Assembly: GCA_905197435.1 (NCBI GenBank)
Contig: CAJJYX010000004.1
Coordinates: 1 to 46,022 of the forward strand
From: an uncultured Bacteroides sp.
GTDB taxonomy: Bacteria > Bacteroidota > Bacteroidia > Bacteroidales > Bacteroidaceae
Direction of reading: 5' to 3'
Length of the DNA stretch: 46,022 bases
Shown here: one piece after another, positions 16,623-26,330 of the stretch
How the letters are laid out: each line of letters opens with the position of its first letter
Position numbering within the stretch: the stretch's first letter is position 1
Program-made: the position numbers and the translations under genes
The notes under the pieces: model-generated
Database searches by the model: none
What the model was told of the DNA's origin: nothing
What the model saw: only the letters and a program-made list of their open reading frames with translations

Positions 16623-19600
16623 TCAGCCAAAGTTCGGGTTACTGGCGAATTCCCCCGGCTTTATGCCAAATTGTTTCTGGAAGCACTTTGCAAAATACGA
16701 CGGGTTGTTAAAGCCTACCATATAGCAGATTTCACTAATACGGTATCTGTTTTCCGCAAGCAGAATTGCCGCTTTCTTCAACCTCACTATCTGTATCAAC
16801 TCATTCGGAGTGACATTGGCCAGCGTCTTTATCTTGGCAAACAAGCCGGAGCGGCTGACGCCAAGCTGTTCGGCAAGGAAATCAACGGTCAGTTCGGGTT
16901 CAGAGAAGTTCTGCTCAATAATCTCATTGATGCGGGTCAGGAATTTATTGTCCAACGAATTGCTGGCTATGCTGTTTAAAGGAATCATCGGCATTTTCGA
17001 GAACTTCTGGCGCAACAGACTACGCAAGTCGAGGAGATTCTTGATGCATGCCTCCAGATACTGTACAGAGAAAGGCTTCTCAATGTAAGCATCCGCCCCG
17101 CAGTCCATCCCCGCTATCTTGGAGTCCATGTCGGTCTTTGCCGTCAGCAAAATGAACGGGATATGACTGACAGACTGGTCGGCACGCAAAGCCTTGCAGA
17201 ATTCCACCCCGTCCATGCGCGGCATCATCCAGTCGCTCACAATCAAAGTGACCTCACGCTCCTTCAGCTTTTCCAATGCCTCCATTCCGTCTTCTGCCGT
17301 CAGGATGGAATATTGGGCGGAGAAACTGCTTGAAAGGAAGTTCAGCATTTCTTGGTTGTCATCCACAATCAGCATCAGCGGTTTGTCCTTCGAAGGCACC
17401 ACCGGAAGACTTTCCGACAAGATGTCTTCGGGCACGGCCGGGCAGGGTATGGCCGCTTCCCCTTCCTGAGACGCTGCCCCGGCTTGTTCGATAGGCAACG
17501 TCACAATGAACGAAGAGCCTTTATTGATTTCGGACTCTACTTCTATGCGACCGTTATGCTGCTCCACAATGCTCTTCACAATACTAAGCCCGATGCCCGT
17601 ACCGGGTTTATTGTCCATTGCCTGAAAGAAGGGGTTGAAGATTTTCTTGCAGTCTTCCTTGCTGATGCCGATTCCGTTGTCTGTCACTTTCACCACAAAC
17701 GTATGTTGTTCGGGCAGGACAACGCAGGAGAGGATAACCTTGTCCTTGGTATACTTACTTGCATTCGTCAGCAGGTTGCTTATCATCTTAGTAATTGCCT
17801 CACTATCCACCATAGCCATGAAATCGGCATCGGGATATTCCACTTCCAGGTGCGCGCCATTCTGGGTGATAAACGGCTTGAACCGCTCACAAGCCGCCTG
17901 CAGCAGCTGGCGGATATTCTGCGAAACATACGTCACAGTCATACCCTCCTGCTCCACTTTGCGGAAGTCCAGCAATTGGTTGACCAGAAACAGCAGCCGC
18001 TGGCTATTCCGGTCAATAATATTCAGGTCGTCGCGCAGCACTCCCGGCATCGGTATGGACGACTTCATAATCTTCTCCAAAGGGCCGATGATAAGCGAGA
18101 CCGGAGTACGGATTTCGTGGGCTATCATCGTGAAGAACTTAATCTTGGCCTCATGCACTTCCTTCTCCTTGCTGGCATTCAATTGATCGATCTCCGCCGT
18201 GTGTTTCTTCTCCGTCAGCCTCAACAGGAAACGGATAAAGAAAGCCAGCACGATGCATGCCAATATGAAATAAAGGGCCTTGGAAGCCGTGCTCCAGTAG
18301 AAAGGGGGATGAATGGTTATCCTCAAGCTCGCCTCCCGATTACTCCAGATTCCATCATTGTTCGTCGCTTTCACCTTAAAGGCGTAGGTTCCGGCAGGCA
18401 GGTTGGTATAGGTTGCCTTATTCTGGGAGCCCACATAGTTCCAATCCTTGTCGAAACCTTCCAGCTTATAGGCATACTGGTTTTTCTCGGGGGTGCAATA
18501 GCTCAATGAAGCATAGAGCAGGCTGAAGACGTGGTCTTTATGGGACAACTCCAGCTCCGCCATCCGGTTCAGGGCTTTCAGCATCTTTCTATCCCCTATC
18601 CGGACTTCCTTGTTGGAGATTTCCAGTCCTGTGATGACGACCGGCGGAAGCACCTTGTTTGTTTTTATCTGATAAGGATAAAAGGCATTGAAACCATTTA
18701 CCGAGCCGATGTATATCTTCCCGTCAGAAGCCTTCAATGCGGCATTGGGCAGGAATTGTTCGCTCTGCAACCCGTCGCTGCGTGTAAAGACCTGGCAACT
18801 CTCGCCGGGAGCGTAGCGGACCAACCCTTTCGTCGTGGTCAGCCACAGCACATGCTGGTCTTCAACGATACCGCAGATGTTATGGCTGGGAATGTCCAGA
18901 GGTATCGTCTCAAACAGGTCTTCGTCCGCATTGTACCGGCAAAGCCCGTTCATCGTTCCCACCCACATATTTCCGCTGACATCTATCAGTGTACAATTCA
19001 CCTGATCGTTGGCCAATGCACCGGGAGCATTGCCATGCGTGTAATTCTTCCAAGTCTTTTTATCCGGGTCATGCCTGAACAAGCCCTTCCCTTGCGTAGC
19101 GAACCAGATATTGCCGCCGGCATCCTGGTCTATATCGATGGTCAGCGACTCCAGGTCTTTGACACGGATAAAGTTGTCTTCCTCACGGTTATACAAGTTT
19201 ACCCCCGCCATGGAAGCCACCCATATCCGCTTCTCCCGGTCGCGGAAGATGGCGTAAGAGCTGGTGCCGTCAAGGGTGGTCAAATCGCCTCCTTTGGTGA
19301 TATATGCCCTGAACGTGCCTGTTTTCGTATTCAGCACGTTGACTCCCCCTGTATAGGTGCCAATCCATAAATCATCATCATCCATACAAAGTGCGTGCAC
19401 ATTATGATAGGAAAGGCTGTTCCTGTGTTCATCCGGCATGTAATGGGTGAATTGTTTATCCTTGGGGGAGAAGCGGCTCAGTCCCCCATCGTCAGAAGCT
19501 ATCCAGATGTGCCCGTAAGGGTCTTCGCAGAAACGTCCGATAACGGTTCCGTTCACCGAATTGGAAAAACGCGAATGGGCAAAGCATTCAAACTGCCCGG

Positions 19601-20603
19601 CATTGGGCGAAAGATAGTTAACCCCGCCGTAATAAGTCCCTACCCATATCCCGCCTTCACGGTCTTTTACGATAGGATAGACAAAACGGTTGGATAATGA
19701 ATAAGGGCTCGTTTCGTTCTCCGTGAATAATCTATGCTCGCACGTAAAGGTATTGAACAGCAAAAGTCCGTCATCCGAGCCTATCAGCAACTGGTGGGGA
19801 GCGTATTCCATCAAAGAGTGGATATGCGTGGCCCCCTTGCCCTCCGACGGGTGCAAATAAATGGTTGCCTTACCCGTGTACCGGTCTATTTTCTGTAACC
19901 CGCACTCCCAAGTGCCCAACCACAGCGTATGCTCGGAATCTTCCAACATAACCAAGGAATTCGAGTCATATCTGACGGCTTCGTAAGTAATGGGGAAAGG
20001 TTCAAATTTGTTCTCCGCCTTATTCAGCTTGGAGACAGTGGGGCTTCCCCAATTGGTGACCGCCCATATCTGATTCTCACTGTCAATCAGCACGCTTGCC
20101 ATTAATCCATTGGCATCCTTGAATTCATAATGCTCCAGGTAGTGCTTGGACATGTTATACTTGAAAATGCCCTGCCCCACCGTCGAAAGCCACAAGTTGC
20201 CGTCTCTGTCCTCTACGATATGGTTCACATTGCTCTTAATGCTGTCTCCCTGGGGTGTCAATGTTCTGAATGGCTCGAAGCTTTCCGTCTCATAATCAAA
20301 GATATAAACTCCGTTTTCTGTCCCTATCCAGATGTTGTCTGCCGTTTCATAAAGAGAAGATATATAATCATTGGAGCCTTGCGGATTCAGATTATATACC
20401 TTCACAGAGACGCCGTCATAACGGTTCAAGCCGTCATCCGTGCCAAGCCACATAAAGCCATATTTGTCTTGCATAATGGCACGCACCGAATTGGACGACA
20501 ACCCATCTTCCACGGAAAAATGGCGGAACCAGAAGTCAGTGGAAGCCGCCGGAAGAATCAGCGGCGTCACGCAGGCTATGATAGCAAGGATAATCTTTTT
20601 CAT
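16623..20603 (-). CDS. Hybrid two-component system regulator (HTCS) of PUL2
   Basis: The 1,326-residue single-chain regulator has a signal peptide (MKKIILAIIACVTPLILPAAS), then periplasmic Reg_prop beta-propeller repeats (residues ~20-690, many WxGTxxGLxRYD-like units). A Y_Y_Y domain (YAYKLEGFDKDWNYVG) and a membrane helix (ALYFILACIVLAFFIRFLL) follow. The cytoplasmic part has HisKA with phospho-acceptor H829 (MIAHEIRTPVSLIIGP), HATPase (GTGIGLSIVKSIVEQHNG), a receiver domain with D1124 (VSDWMMPRMDG) and an AraC-type HTH (ICYMVGFNNPSYFAKCFQKQFG). All key residues are intact. The frame extends 66 codons upstream over the neighbour's 3' end; Met at 20603 is chosen because the signal peptide starts there. 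It would sense a released saccharide and activate PUL2. Confidence 0.95.
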   Translation of the reverse strand: MKKIILAIIACVTPLILPAASTDFWFRHFSVEDGLSSNSVRAIMQDKYGFMWLGTDDGLNRYDGVSVKVYNLNPQGSNDYISSLYETADNIWIGTENGVYIFDYETESFEPFRTLTPQGDSIKSNVNHIVEDRDGNLWLSTVGQGIFKYNMSKHYLEHYEFKDANGLMASVLIDSENQIWAVTNWGSPTVSKLNKAENKFEPFPITYEAVRYDSNSLVMLEDSEHTLWLGTWECGLQKIDRYTGKATIYLHPSEGKGATHIHSLMEYAPHQLLIGSDDGLLLFNTFTCEHRLFTENETSPYSLSNRFVYPIVKDREGGIWVGTYYGGVNYLSPNAGQFECFAHSRFSNSVNGTVIGRFCEDPYGHIWIASDDGGLSRFSPKDKQFTHYMPDEHRNSLSYHNVHALCMDDDDLWIGTYTGGVNVLNTKTGTFRAYITKGGDLTTLDGTSSYAIFRDREKRIWVASMAGVNLYNREEDNFIRVKDLESLTIDIDQDAGGNIWFATQGKGLFRHDPDKKTWKNYTHGNAPGALANDQVNCTLIDVSGNMWVGTMNGLCRYNADEDLFETIPLDIPSHNICGIVEDQHVLWLTTTKGLVRYAPGESCQVFTRSDGLQSEQFLPNAALKASDGKIYIGSVNGFNAFYPYQIKTNKVLPPVVITGLEISNKEVRIGDRKMLKALNRMAELELSHKDHVFSLLYASLSYCTPEKNQYAYKLEGFDKDWNYVGSQNKATYTNLPAGTYAFKVKATNNDGIWSNREASLRITIHPPFYWSTASKALYFILACIVLAFFIRFLLRLTEKKHTAEIDQLNASKEKEVHEAKIKFFTMIAHEIRTPVSLIIGPLEKIMKSSIPMPGVLRDDLNIIDRNSQRLLFLVNQLLDFRKVEQEGMTVTYVSQNIRQLLQAACERFKPFITQNGAHLEVEYPDADFMAMVDSEAITKMISNLLTNASKYTKDKVILSCVVLPEQHTFVVKVTDNGIGISKEDCKKIFNPFFQAMDNKPGTGIGLSIVKSIVEQHNGRIEVESEINKGSSFIVTLPIEQAGAASQEGEAAIPCPAVPEDILSESLPVVPSKDKPLMLIVDDNQEMLNFLSSSFSAQYSILTAEDGMEALEKLKEREVTLIVSDWMMPRMDGVEFCKALRADQSVSHIPFILLTAKTDMDSKIAGMDCGADAYIEKPFSVQYLEACIKNLLDLRSLLRQKFSKMPMIPLNSIASNSLDNKFLTRINEIIEQNFSEPELTVDFLAEQLGVSRSGLFAKIKTLANVTPNELIQIVRLKKAAILLAENRYRISEICYMVGFNNPSYFAKCFQKQFGIKPGEFASNPNFG

Positions 20604-20668
20604 TTCTTTACCTAATATTGATTGAACATAATTCCCATTACAATCAATGCCGGACCGAAAAAGATAAG

Positions 20669-22012
20669 TTACAGCATTATCTGCCTGTTTGATAAAGGAT
20701 TGCTTCCCGTAATCCTGATGCAGTATGGCCATTGGGCATCTTTCTCTCCCGGGGCAGGATTCATCCAATGCTCCGTCGGCGCTCCCATTACAACCAGCCA
20801 CAAATATGTCAGCGTTTGATCTTCTGGAGCTGTAAAAGTAATACTTTTCCCGTTACTACCACTCATCTCCCCATAAATAGATTTGCCTTCTGCCGTTACA
20901 GCAACAAAACCATAACGCCAGCCTGCCTTATCTGTGTGGATTGCAGCGTATCCTTCCTTTCCCGCCTCTCCGCGAAATTCTATTTTTACGTCCTCTCCCG
21001 GCTGAGGGATAGCCAGAGGAATGGCATTGAATCCATAATTCTCAGGACAATTCTCCGGTGCTATTCCATACCACCCATCCGGTTTCCCAATCAATTCAGT
21101 GGTATATTTATTGGCATACGGACGTGTCTCCTTCCAGACACGCGGAAAATCCCAGTTGATGAAGTGCCGATAGGTGTCAAACATCTCATCACAGAACTGT
21201 TCCTGATTCAAGGCCGCCATACGTTTGTAGGTAATCACCGGATCCTCTCCACGTTTCCCCTGCCGATAGAGTTCGGCTATGATGGGAAGCCCCCGTTTCA
21301 TCCCCCAGTATTCCAATACATAAGGCGAATGATAGATATTCTCCATATGGAGATAAGCCTTGTGGGTCAGTTTCACAAAAGCATCCCAATGATATTTCTC
21401 ATCAGTAATCCATTCGGGATTCACCTGCCACAACATCCATTGCGATGTCATCTCAAAGAAACCGCATCCTCCCCAGGCTTCGCCCTGCCCGTCACAGCTG
21501 ATTTGTGCCTGAAAGCTATGCCCCAATTCGTGTGCGATGCAGTTCAGCTTCTTGTCCTGCACACGGTTGGGGGCAATCCATAAAGCGCCGATTTCTCCAT
21601 CATAATCTCCACCGTAGGCTGTGCCCTCCAAAGAGTAGTTCAGCATCACCATCATGCGATATTTATCGCACTTGGAACCGGACTTGGAAAACTTCAGGGT
21701 ATCACGGAAGAAGTGATAAAAACTCTCCAACTTTTCCGTCAGGTTAGGCAGGTCTACCCGCATATCGTGTCCTTCCATTTGAGGCGGATTGGACAAGTCG
21801 TTTCCAAAACCTTTTTCCCAGAAGATGACGAAGTTGTCGGTGCAAGCCATGCGATGATAACTCCACTTGCTTGCAGGGTTTTGCAGGTCTATGTTTTGTA
21901 AGTCTTTGGGGATATAGATGGCTTTTCCCTCAGGAAGAACGAGCTGTTGAGCCGAAAGAGAGTTCCCGGCTAATAGTCCGATTAAAAGAAATATGAAAAT
22001 ATGTAGCTTCAT
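20669..22012 (-). CDS. Secreted putative zinc metallopeptidase, DUF6055-like (copy 2)
   Basis: The 447-residue protein has a cleavable signal peptide ending NSLSAQ. The centre carries CIAHELGHSFQ (HELGH at residues 161-165) and, 22 residues later, GFFEMTSQW (E187), which fits the HExxH...E pattern of gluzincins. The C-terminal ~110 residues look like a beta-sandwich (WRYGFVAVTAEGK, LWLVVMGAPTEHW). It is clearly paralogous to the next gene: both share KWSYHR/KWSFYR, GALWIAPN/GALWVNPS, HExGH and VVMGAP. I recall this family as DUF6055; activity is unproven. Its place in a glycan locus suggests it cuts, or binds, a glycosylated protein substrate. Confidence 0.75.
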   Translation of the reverse strand: MKLHIFIFLLIGLLAGNSLSAQQLVLPEGKAIYIPKDLQNIDLQNPASKWSYHRMACTDNFVIFWEKGFGNDLSNPPQMEGHDMRVDLPNLTEKLESFYHFFRDTLKFSKSGSKCDKYRMMVMLNYSLEGTAYGGDYDGEIGALWIAPNRVQDKKLNCIAHELGHSFQAQISCDGQGEAWGGCGFFEMTSQWMLWQVNPEWITDEKYHWDAFVKLTHKAYLHMENIYHSPYVLEYWGMKRGLPIIAELYRQGKRGEDPVITYKRMAALNQEQFCDEMFDTYRHFINWDFPRVWKETRPYANKYTTELIGKPDGWYGIAPENCPENYGFNAIPLAIPQPGEDVKIEFRGEAGKEGYAAIHTDKAGWRYGFVAVTAEGKSIYGEMSGSNGKSITFTAPEDQTLTYLWLVVMGAPTEHWMNPAPGEKDAQWPYCIRITGSNPLSNRQIML

Positions 22013-22045
22013 TTGTATTGAGTCTATTTTTACTTTTTTATTAAT

Positions 22046-23530
22046 CTACCAATTTAATAAGTCTGTCCCTTCAAATTTCACTTTATAAGGACATTGAACA
22101 TCATCTGTCTCGTCTTCATTCCAAGCATGAGACATATATTGTTCAGGAGCTCCCATCACTACAAAAAAGAGTTTATTAGTTCCTTCCAAAATTGTATAAG
22201 ATACTGTACTCTCTTTGTCTTTATTCATCGGAGTATATTGAACCACACCATTTACGACAGCCACTAATCCATACCTCCATCCGGCAGCGACATTATTTCT
22301 GTTATAATTAGTAGTAACGCCGACTTTTTCGCCATCTGCATTAACAATAGTTCCCGGATCTTCCGATGCCAAACTACTGCCTGTGTCCAATCCTACAAAA
22401 TCAACCTTAACAATGCTGCCTGCCTCCGAAACATTTAATGATATAACATTAAATCCCGTACTCCCCGGGCAACAGGAATAACCTACTTGATAATATCCAT
22501 CCTTAGCATATAGTTTAGTAGAATATTTCGTTGCGCTCTCAGTAACGTATTTACGCACAATATCAATATCATAAGTAGTCATACGTGCAGCATAGTCATA
22601 CAGTTCTTCATAAAGAGTTTCCACCTTACCATTGCAATATAATCGTTGATAGGTCATAAGCGGATCTTCTGGATATTTCGATTGCTTCCATATTTCTCCC
22701 AGCACACTAATCCCGTGTTTTTGTACCCAGTAATAAGGTAACCAGTAACTGGCATAGCGCATCCATTCGTTATTGAAATGGCGATGGCAATTTGCTTTCC
22801 AAACATCCACATGATATCCAAATAGTTCTTGAGGATAAGTTTGAAGAGATTGCCATTGCGCACACTGCTCCCAAAAACCATTTCCTCCTCCACCATTCGG
22901 TCCAAAACCATAACGAAAGCCTTGATGGAAATCTTTCGCAGCTCCATTCAACAACTTATCACAATACACCTGATACTGGAAATTATGCCCAATTTCATGT
23001 GCAATCGTAGAGCCTACCGGTTTACAGGTACTCGGATTTACCCATAAAGCGCCAATTACATCGTCATAACCTGCCCCCGTAGCCAACCACTCATCTTGAT
23101 AAAGCAAATAGATTTGCATCTTATACCGATCCAAATAAGATTTTCCTTGTCCTATTTCGGCAAATTCCAATGCCTCAATATTGGTCTGATAAAATTGTTC
23201 AGCTTTTGCCAACAAATCATCCACATCAACCCGCATGGTCTCCGAGACACTCTTAGCATTCGGATCTTTACCGAATCCTATTTCCCAAAACACAATAAAA
23301 TGTTCACTTTGTTTATGACGATAGAATGACCATTTGGCATCTCTTGAAAACATATCCATCATTGCAAACTCCGAAGGTTTGTAGTACTTCTCATAACCGG
23401 ATATATCTGAAGGCTTAAGTACATCAGGCTGATTAACAGCTACAGAATCATTCTGACAACTTAAAAGAAACAGAGTAGCAACAATAAGTATGCAGCCAAT
23501 CATTCCATTATAACAAATTCTTCTATTCAT
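22046..23530 (-). CDS. Lipoprotein putative zinc metallopeptidase, DUF6055-like (copy 1)
   Basis: The 494-residue protein has a lipoprotein signal with lipobox LLSC (Cys25), so it should sit on a membrane, probably at the cell surface. STIAHEIGHNFQYQ gives HEIGH at residues 178-182; GFWEQCAQWQ places a possible third zinc ligand at E221. The C-terminal domain parallels that of the downstream copy (WRYGLVAVVNG, FFVVMGAPEQY). The gene is more AT-rich than its paralog, so the two are diverged rather than a recent duplication. A hairpin separates it from the DUF4859 gene. One copy anchored and one soluble would allow surface and periplasmic cleavage of the same peptide backbone (inference). Confidence 0.75.
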   Translation of the reverse strand: MNRRICYNGMIGCILIVATLFLLSCQNDSVAVNQPDVLKPSDISGYEKYYKPSEFAMMDMFSRDAKWSFYRHKQSEHFIVFWEIGFGKDPNAKSVSETMRVDVDDLLAKAEQFYQTNIEALEFAEIGQGKSYLDRYKMQIYLLYQDEWLATGAGYDDVIGALWVNPSTCKPVGSTIAHEIGHNFQYQVYCDKLLNGAAKDFHQGFRYGFGPNGGGGNGFWEQCAQWQSLQTYPQELFGYHVDVWKANCHRHFNNEWMRYASYWLPYYWVQKHGISVLGEIWKQSKYPEDPLMTYQRLYCNGKVETLYEELYDYAARMTTYDIDIVRKYVTESATKYSTKLYAKDGYYQVGYSCCPGSTGFNVISLNVSEAGSIVKVDFVGLDTGSSLASEDPGTIVNADGEKVGVTTNYNRNNVAAGWRYGLVAVVNGVVQYTPMNKDKESTVSYTILEGTNKLFFVVMGAPEQYMSHAWNEDETDDVQCPYKVKFEGTDLLNW

Positions 23531-23565
23531 GAAAATATATATGAATTACCTTTTGAATGAAAAAT

Positions 23566-23597
23566 GGGAATCTCCACTTTATAATACAGAGATCCCC
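23566..23597 (-). terminator. Intra-operon hairpin after the DUF4859 gene
   Basis: GGGAATCTC (23566-23574) pairs with GAGATCCCC (23589-23597) with one mismatch; on the minus strand the stem is followed by CATTTTTCATTC. It lies in the 111-nt gap between the binding-protein gene and the DUF6055 pair. It is the likely step-down point between the uptake genes and the downstream enzyme and regulator genes. Confidence 0.5.
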
Positions 23598-23641
23598 ACC
23601 TCATTCTGAACTGCCAAGGATGACGTTCACTATTTATAAGG

Positions 23642-24628
23642 TTACTCCATTATAATGTTAATTACAAAACGCAATAGATTTGCCTTGTTTGTTTTATCAC
23701 GGAAACCAATACTGATAGTATATTTATCACCAGCAACAGGTGTAGCCGAACGGCCTATACTCAAAGTTTTATCACTTATGCTACATTCTGCGAAAAGAGA
23801 ATATCCTTCCACTCCCCAGTTGGTGACCGTACCGTCTTTCATCATCCAATAGCCGGGAGCATTTGCTGTATATGAACTTTCTTCATCCCATTTCAAAGAT
23901 TCAAGATTAACTGAATACATATGAATATCACCGTCTCCATCACCATCAAGCCCTTCACAAAATTCAGCGACAGTCATTCCAAAACGTTCCTGTATCTTAT
24001 CTGCATAATCATTAAACTCTATAGAAGCAGCCGAATACTCACCATCCGGAATGTTGATTGACACTTCAACAGGCACGTCTACAATTGCGATCTCACTAAG
24101 AATACGTACATATTGGTCAAAGTCTGTTCCATTGATTGCAAGCCCTACATTGATACTAACGGACGAACCTACCATTACACTTTCCAATGCACTTACTACA
24201 AGCGTTTTGTCCGAAACATTCAGTTCTACGGTATAATTGGCATCCGCTTGACTGGAGATATTTCCCATTTCATCAAAATACCATCCAGTTGTTCCCTTGT
24301 TGGGAGCTGTTTTGTCCCAAGCATTACGAGCTGCATTTATACCATGAAACACAACTTTACCACTTGATATTCCGGCAATAGCTTCATCTATTGTCATCCC
24401 CAATTTTATTTGAAATAATTCAGCATAGTCAGACAAATTGATGATTTGTGTTTGACCGGCACCAAATTGTATCTTTTTTGTAACTGTTGCTTCCACATCA
24501 GCACGCAAATAAGGATTCTCATTCTCGCCATACACATGCTTACTTGTGGCGTCTTCCCAGTTTTCGCTGCATGCCGCCAAAGAGAGGAGTAATCCCCCCA
24601 ATAGTACATAAAGTATATTCTTTTTCAT
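23642..24628 (-). CDS. DUF4859 lipoprotein, probable surface glycan-binding protein
   Basis: The 328-residue lipoprotein has lipobox LAAC. It is built from two similar halves: NLSDYAELFQIKLGMT... GWYFDEMGNIS (residues ~65-130) and EFNDYADKIQERFGMT... GYWMMKDGTVTN (residues ~205-270), each followed by a beta-rich KTLVVSALES/KTLSIGRSA end. The pattern matches my recollection of DUF4859 tandem domains. It stands directly downstream of susD (18-nt gap), the place where SusE/SusF-type surface glycan-binding proteins are encoded, so a ligand-binding role is inferred from position. No catalytic motif is visible. Confidence 0.7.
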   Translation of the reverse strand: MKKNILYVLLGGLLLSLAACSENWEDATSKHVYGENENPYLRADVEATVTKKIQFGAGQTQIINLSDYAELFQIKLGMTIDEAIAGISSGKVVFHGINAARNAWDKTAPNKGTTGWYFDEMGNISSQADANYTVELNVSDKTLVVSALESVMVGSSVSINVGLAINGTDFDQYVRILSEIAIVDVPVEVSINIPDGEYSAASIEFNDYADKIQERFGMTVAEFCEGLDGDGDGDIHMYSVNLESLKWDEESSYTANAPGYWMMKDGTVTNWGVEGYSLFAECSISDKTLSIGRSATPVAGDKYTISIGFRDKTNKANLLRFVINIIME

Positions 24629-24646
24629 TGTTTACATATTTAGTTA

Positions 24647-26317
24647 TTAATACCCGGGATTTTGTTTTAAATTCACATTACCTTCCATCGCTTCCTTCGG
24701 AATAGGGAAGATATTAAGATGATTATCCGAAACATCCGTCACCCGAGGCTTGCAGAACCATGATTTACCATTGTATACATTCTGACCATTTGTCATTTTA
24801 AAACGAATAAGATCCTGACGACGGACATATTCTCCTACAAATTCCCAAGCACGTTCATCAAGCAAACCGCCCAATTCAATGTCAGCACCACCTTCTATTT
24901 CATTAAAGATCTTTGCAGGATCATTTTTCCCCATTTCATTACGGTTTTCACGATGCCCATACGGATAGTTACTTCCACCTTTAAGTTGCGCTACGGTACG
25001 AACTGCCTTTGCCGGATTAGATTTGAAATTACGTGCACGGACTTGTGTCACCAGGTCGGCAGCATCTTGTTCTGTTTCTCCTTTGTAGCCGCCCAATCTG
25101 AGCAAACATTCGGCTTTCTTCAACAGCACATCGGCATAACGGTAGAAGGGTACATCATCGTAACTTGTAGCCATATCACCAGGGAGAATCTCATATTTTA
25201 CTAAACGCCCACCTTCGTATTCGTAACAACCAGGTTGGTCAATACTACGTATTTCTTTGGTGTAAACGACCTGCACACCATTAGCTATAAGAGGTGTCCC
25301 ATCCATTGCATATTGAGGCGTATCTACATTCCAACAATCTGTGTAGCGCCCATCCGCATCATCATACGAATCAAGGAACTGTGACAATACGTTAGCACCG
25401 CTAGTAGCCCATGTATTAAAGCCATAAGTCTTCTTACTGATAACCGCAAGCCACATACTGGCATAATAGTTACCACCTCCATATTTTTCTGTATAGGGTA
25501 TTCCAAAGATAATTTCCGGATTACCGGATATATCCTCTTTGAAATTATCCAGATAGTTAGGAGCTAAAGAATAAAGGCCACTCTCAATTATTTCATTCAG
25601 CTCATCAATACACTTACCGTACCATGACTTGTCGGCATCATCATTAAACCATGCATTGTGATTTATATACATATTGGCAAGTAGCATATTTACGCTATAG
25701 TTATTGATGCGTCCCATGATTTTCTCATTCCCGCACTTACCTTTTACATCATTTAATTCAGTGATAATAAAATTCCACATTTCCTGAGCAGTAGCTTGTT
25801 CCGGTAACCATCCTGCTTCATGGTCAGCCTCTGTGTCCAACGGAACATTACGAAATGCATCAAACAACATATAGTAATATAGTGCGCGGTATGCTCTAAG
25901 TTGTGACACAGTAGTCTCTACTGATTGTACGGCAGGATCGGCTAATAACTGATTACAAGCGGTAACACCAGCAAAAGCACGTGTCCAAAAAGCACCAAAA
26001 TGCCATATCGTAGGATTAAATTCATGCTTGTGCAGCGGGATATAAAGGTCCCCCCAACCAATACCGATACGATTCGGAATGCACCAAAGGTCGCCTGAAA
26101 GCCCTGATATATCAGAATAACTATACCATCCCCAAAGGACATCACGCAAACTATTATATACAGGAATAAACAGAGCCTGTGCATCTTCGGGAGTAAATTG
26201 ATAAATGTCGGGAGACATGGTATCATAAATTTTCTCGGTTAAGTCAGTACAACTGTTGAACGAGAGTGAACATGCAATAAGTGCAGTTCCAACGTATGTT
26301 TTTATTTTTGTTTTCAT
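24647..26317 (-). CDS. SusD/RagB-type glycan-binding lipoprotein (PUL2)
   Basis: The 556-residue protein has a lipoprotein signal ending SFNSC (Cys23). SusD landmarks include LRAYRALYYYMLFDAFRNVPLD, VNMLLANMYINH, FYRYADVLLKKAECLLR and a C-terminal LLDERAWEFVGEYVRRQDLIRF segment. The frame is open for 36 more codons upstream, but that hydrophobic stretch is the antisense of the SusC 3' end; Met at 26317 starts a proper signal peptide and leaves 13 nt after the susC stop. It pairs with the upstream SusC to form a pedal-bin style importer. Confidence 0.93.
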   Translation of the reverse strand: MKTKIKTYVGTALIACSLSFNSCTDLTEKIYDTMSPDIYQFTPEDAQALFIPVYNSLRDVLWGWYSYSDISGLSGDLWCIPNRIGIGWGDLYIPLHKHEFNPTIWHFGAFWTRAFAGVTACNQLLADPAVQSVETTVSQLRAYRALYYYMLFDAFRNVPLDTEADHEAGWLPEQATAQEMWNFIITELNDVKGKCGNEKIMGRINNYSVNMLLANMYINHNAWFNDDADKSWYGKCIDELNEIIESGLYSLAPNYLDNFKEDISGNPEIIFGIPYTEKYGGGNYYASMWLAVISKKTYGFNTWATSGANVLSQFLDSYDDADGRYTDCWNVDTPQYAMDGTPLIANGVQVVYTKEIRSIDQPGCYEYEGGRLVKYEILPGDMATSYDDVPFYRYADVLLKKAECLLRLGGYKGETEQDAADLVTQVRARNFKSNPAKAVRTVAQLKGGSNYPYGHRENRNEMGKNDPAKIFNEIEGGADIELGGLLDERAWEFVGEYVRRQDLIRFKMTNGQNVYNGKSWFCKPRVTDVSDNHLNIFPIPKEAMEGNVNLKQNPGY

Positions 26318-26330
26318 ATTTAGTATCATT

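Noticed and set aside
17352..19370. Long plus-strand frames (385 and 279 codons) opposite the HTCS gene
   Set aside because: They lie wholly inside a clear regulator gene, have no recognisable motifs, and their residue mix is that of an antisense shadow of GC-biased third positions.
20604..20801. 66-codon N-terminal extension of the HTCS
   Set aside because: It overlaps the 3' end of the upstream gene, and a proper signal peptide starts at the Met at 20603.
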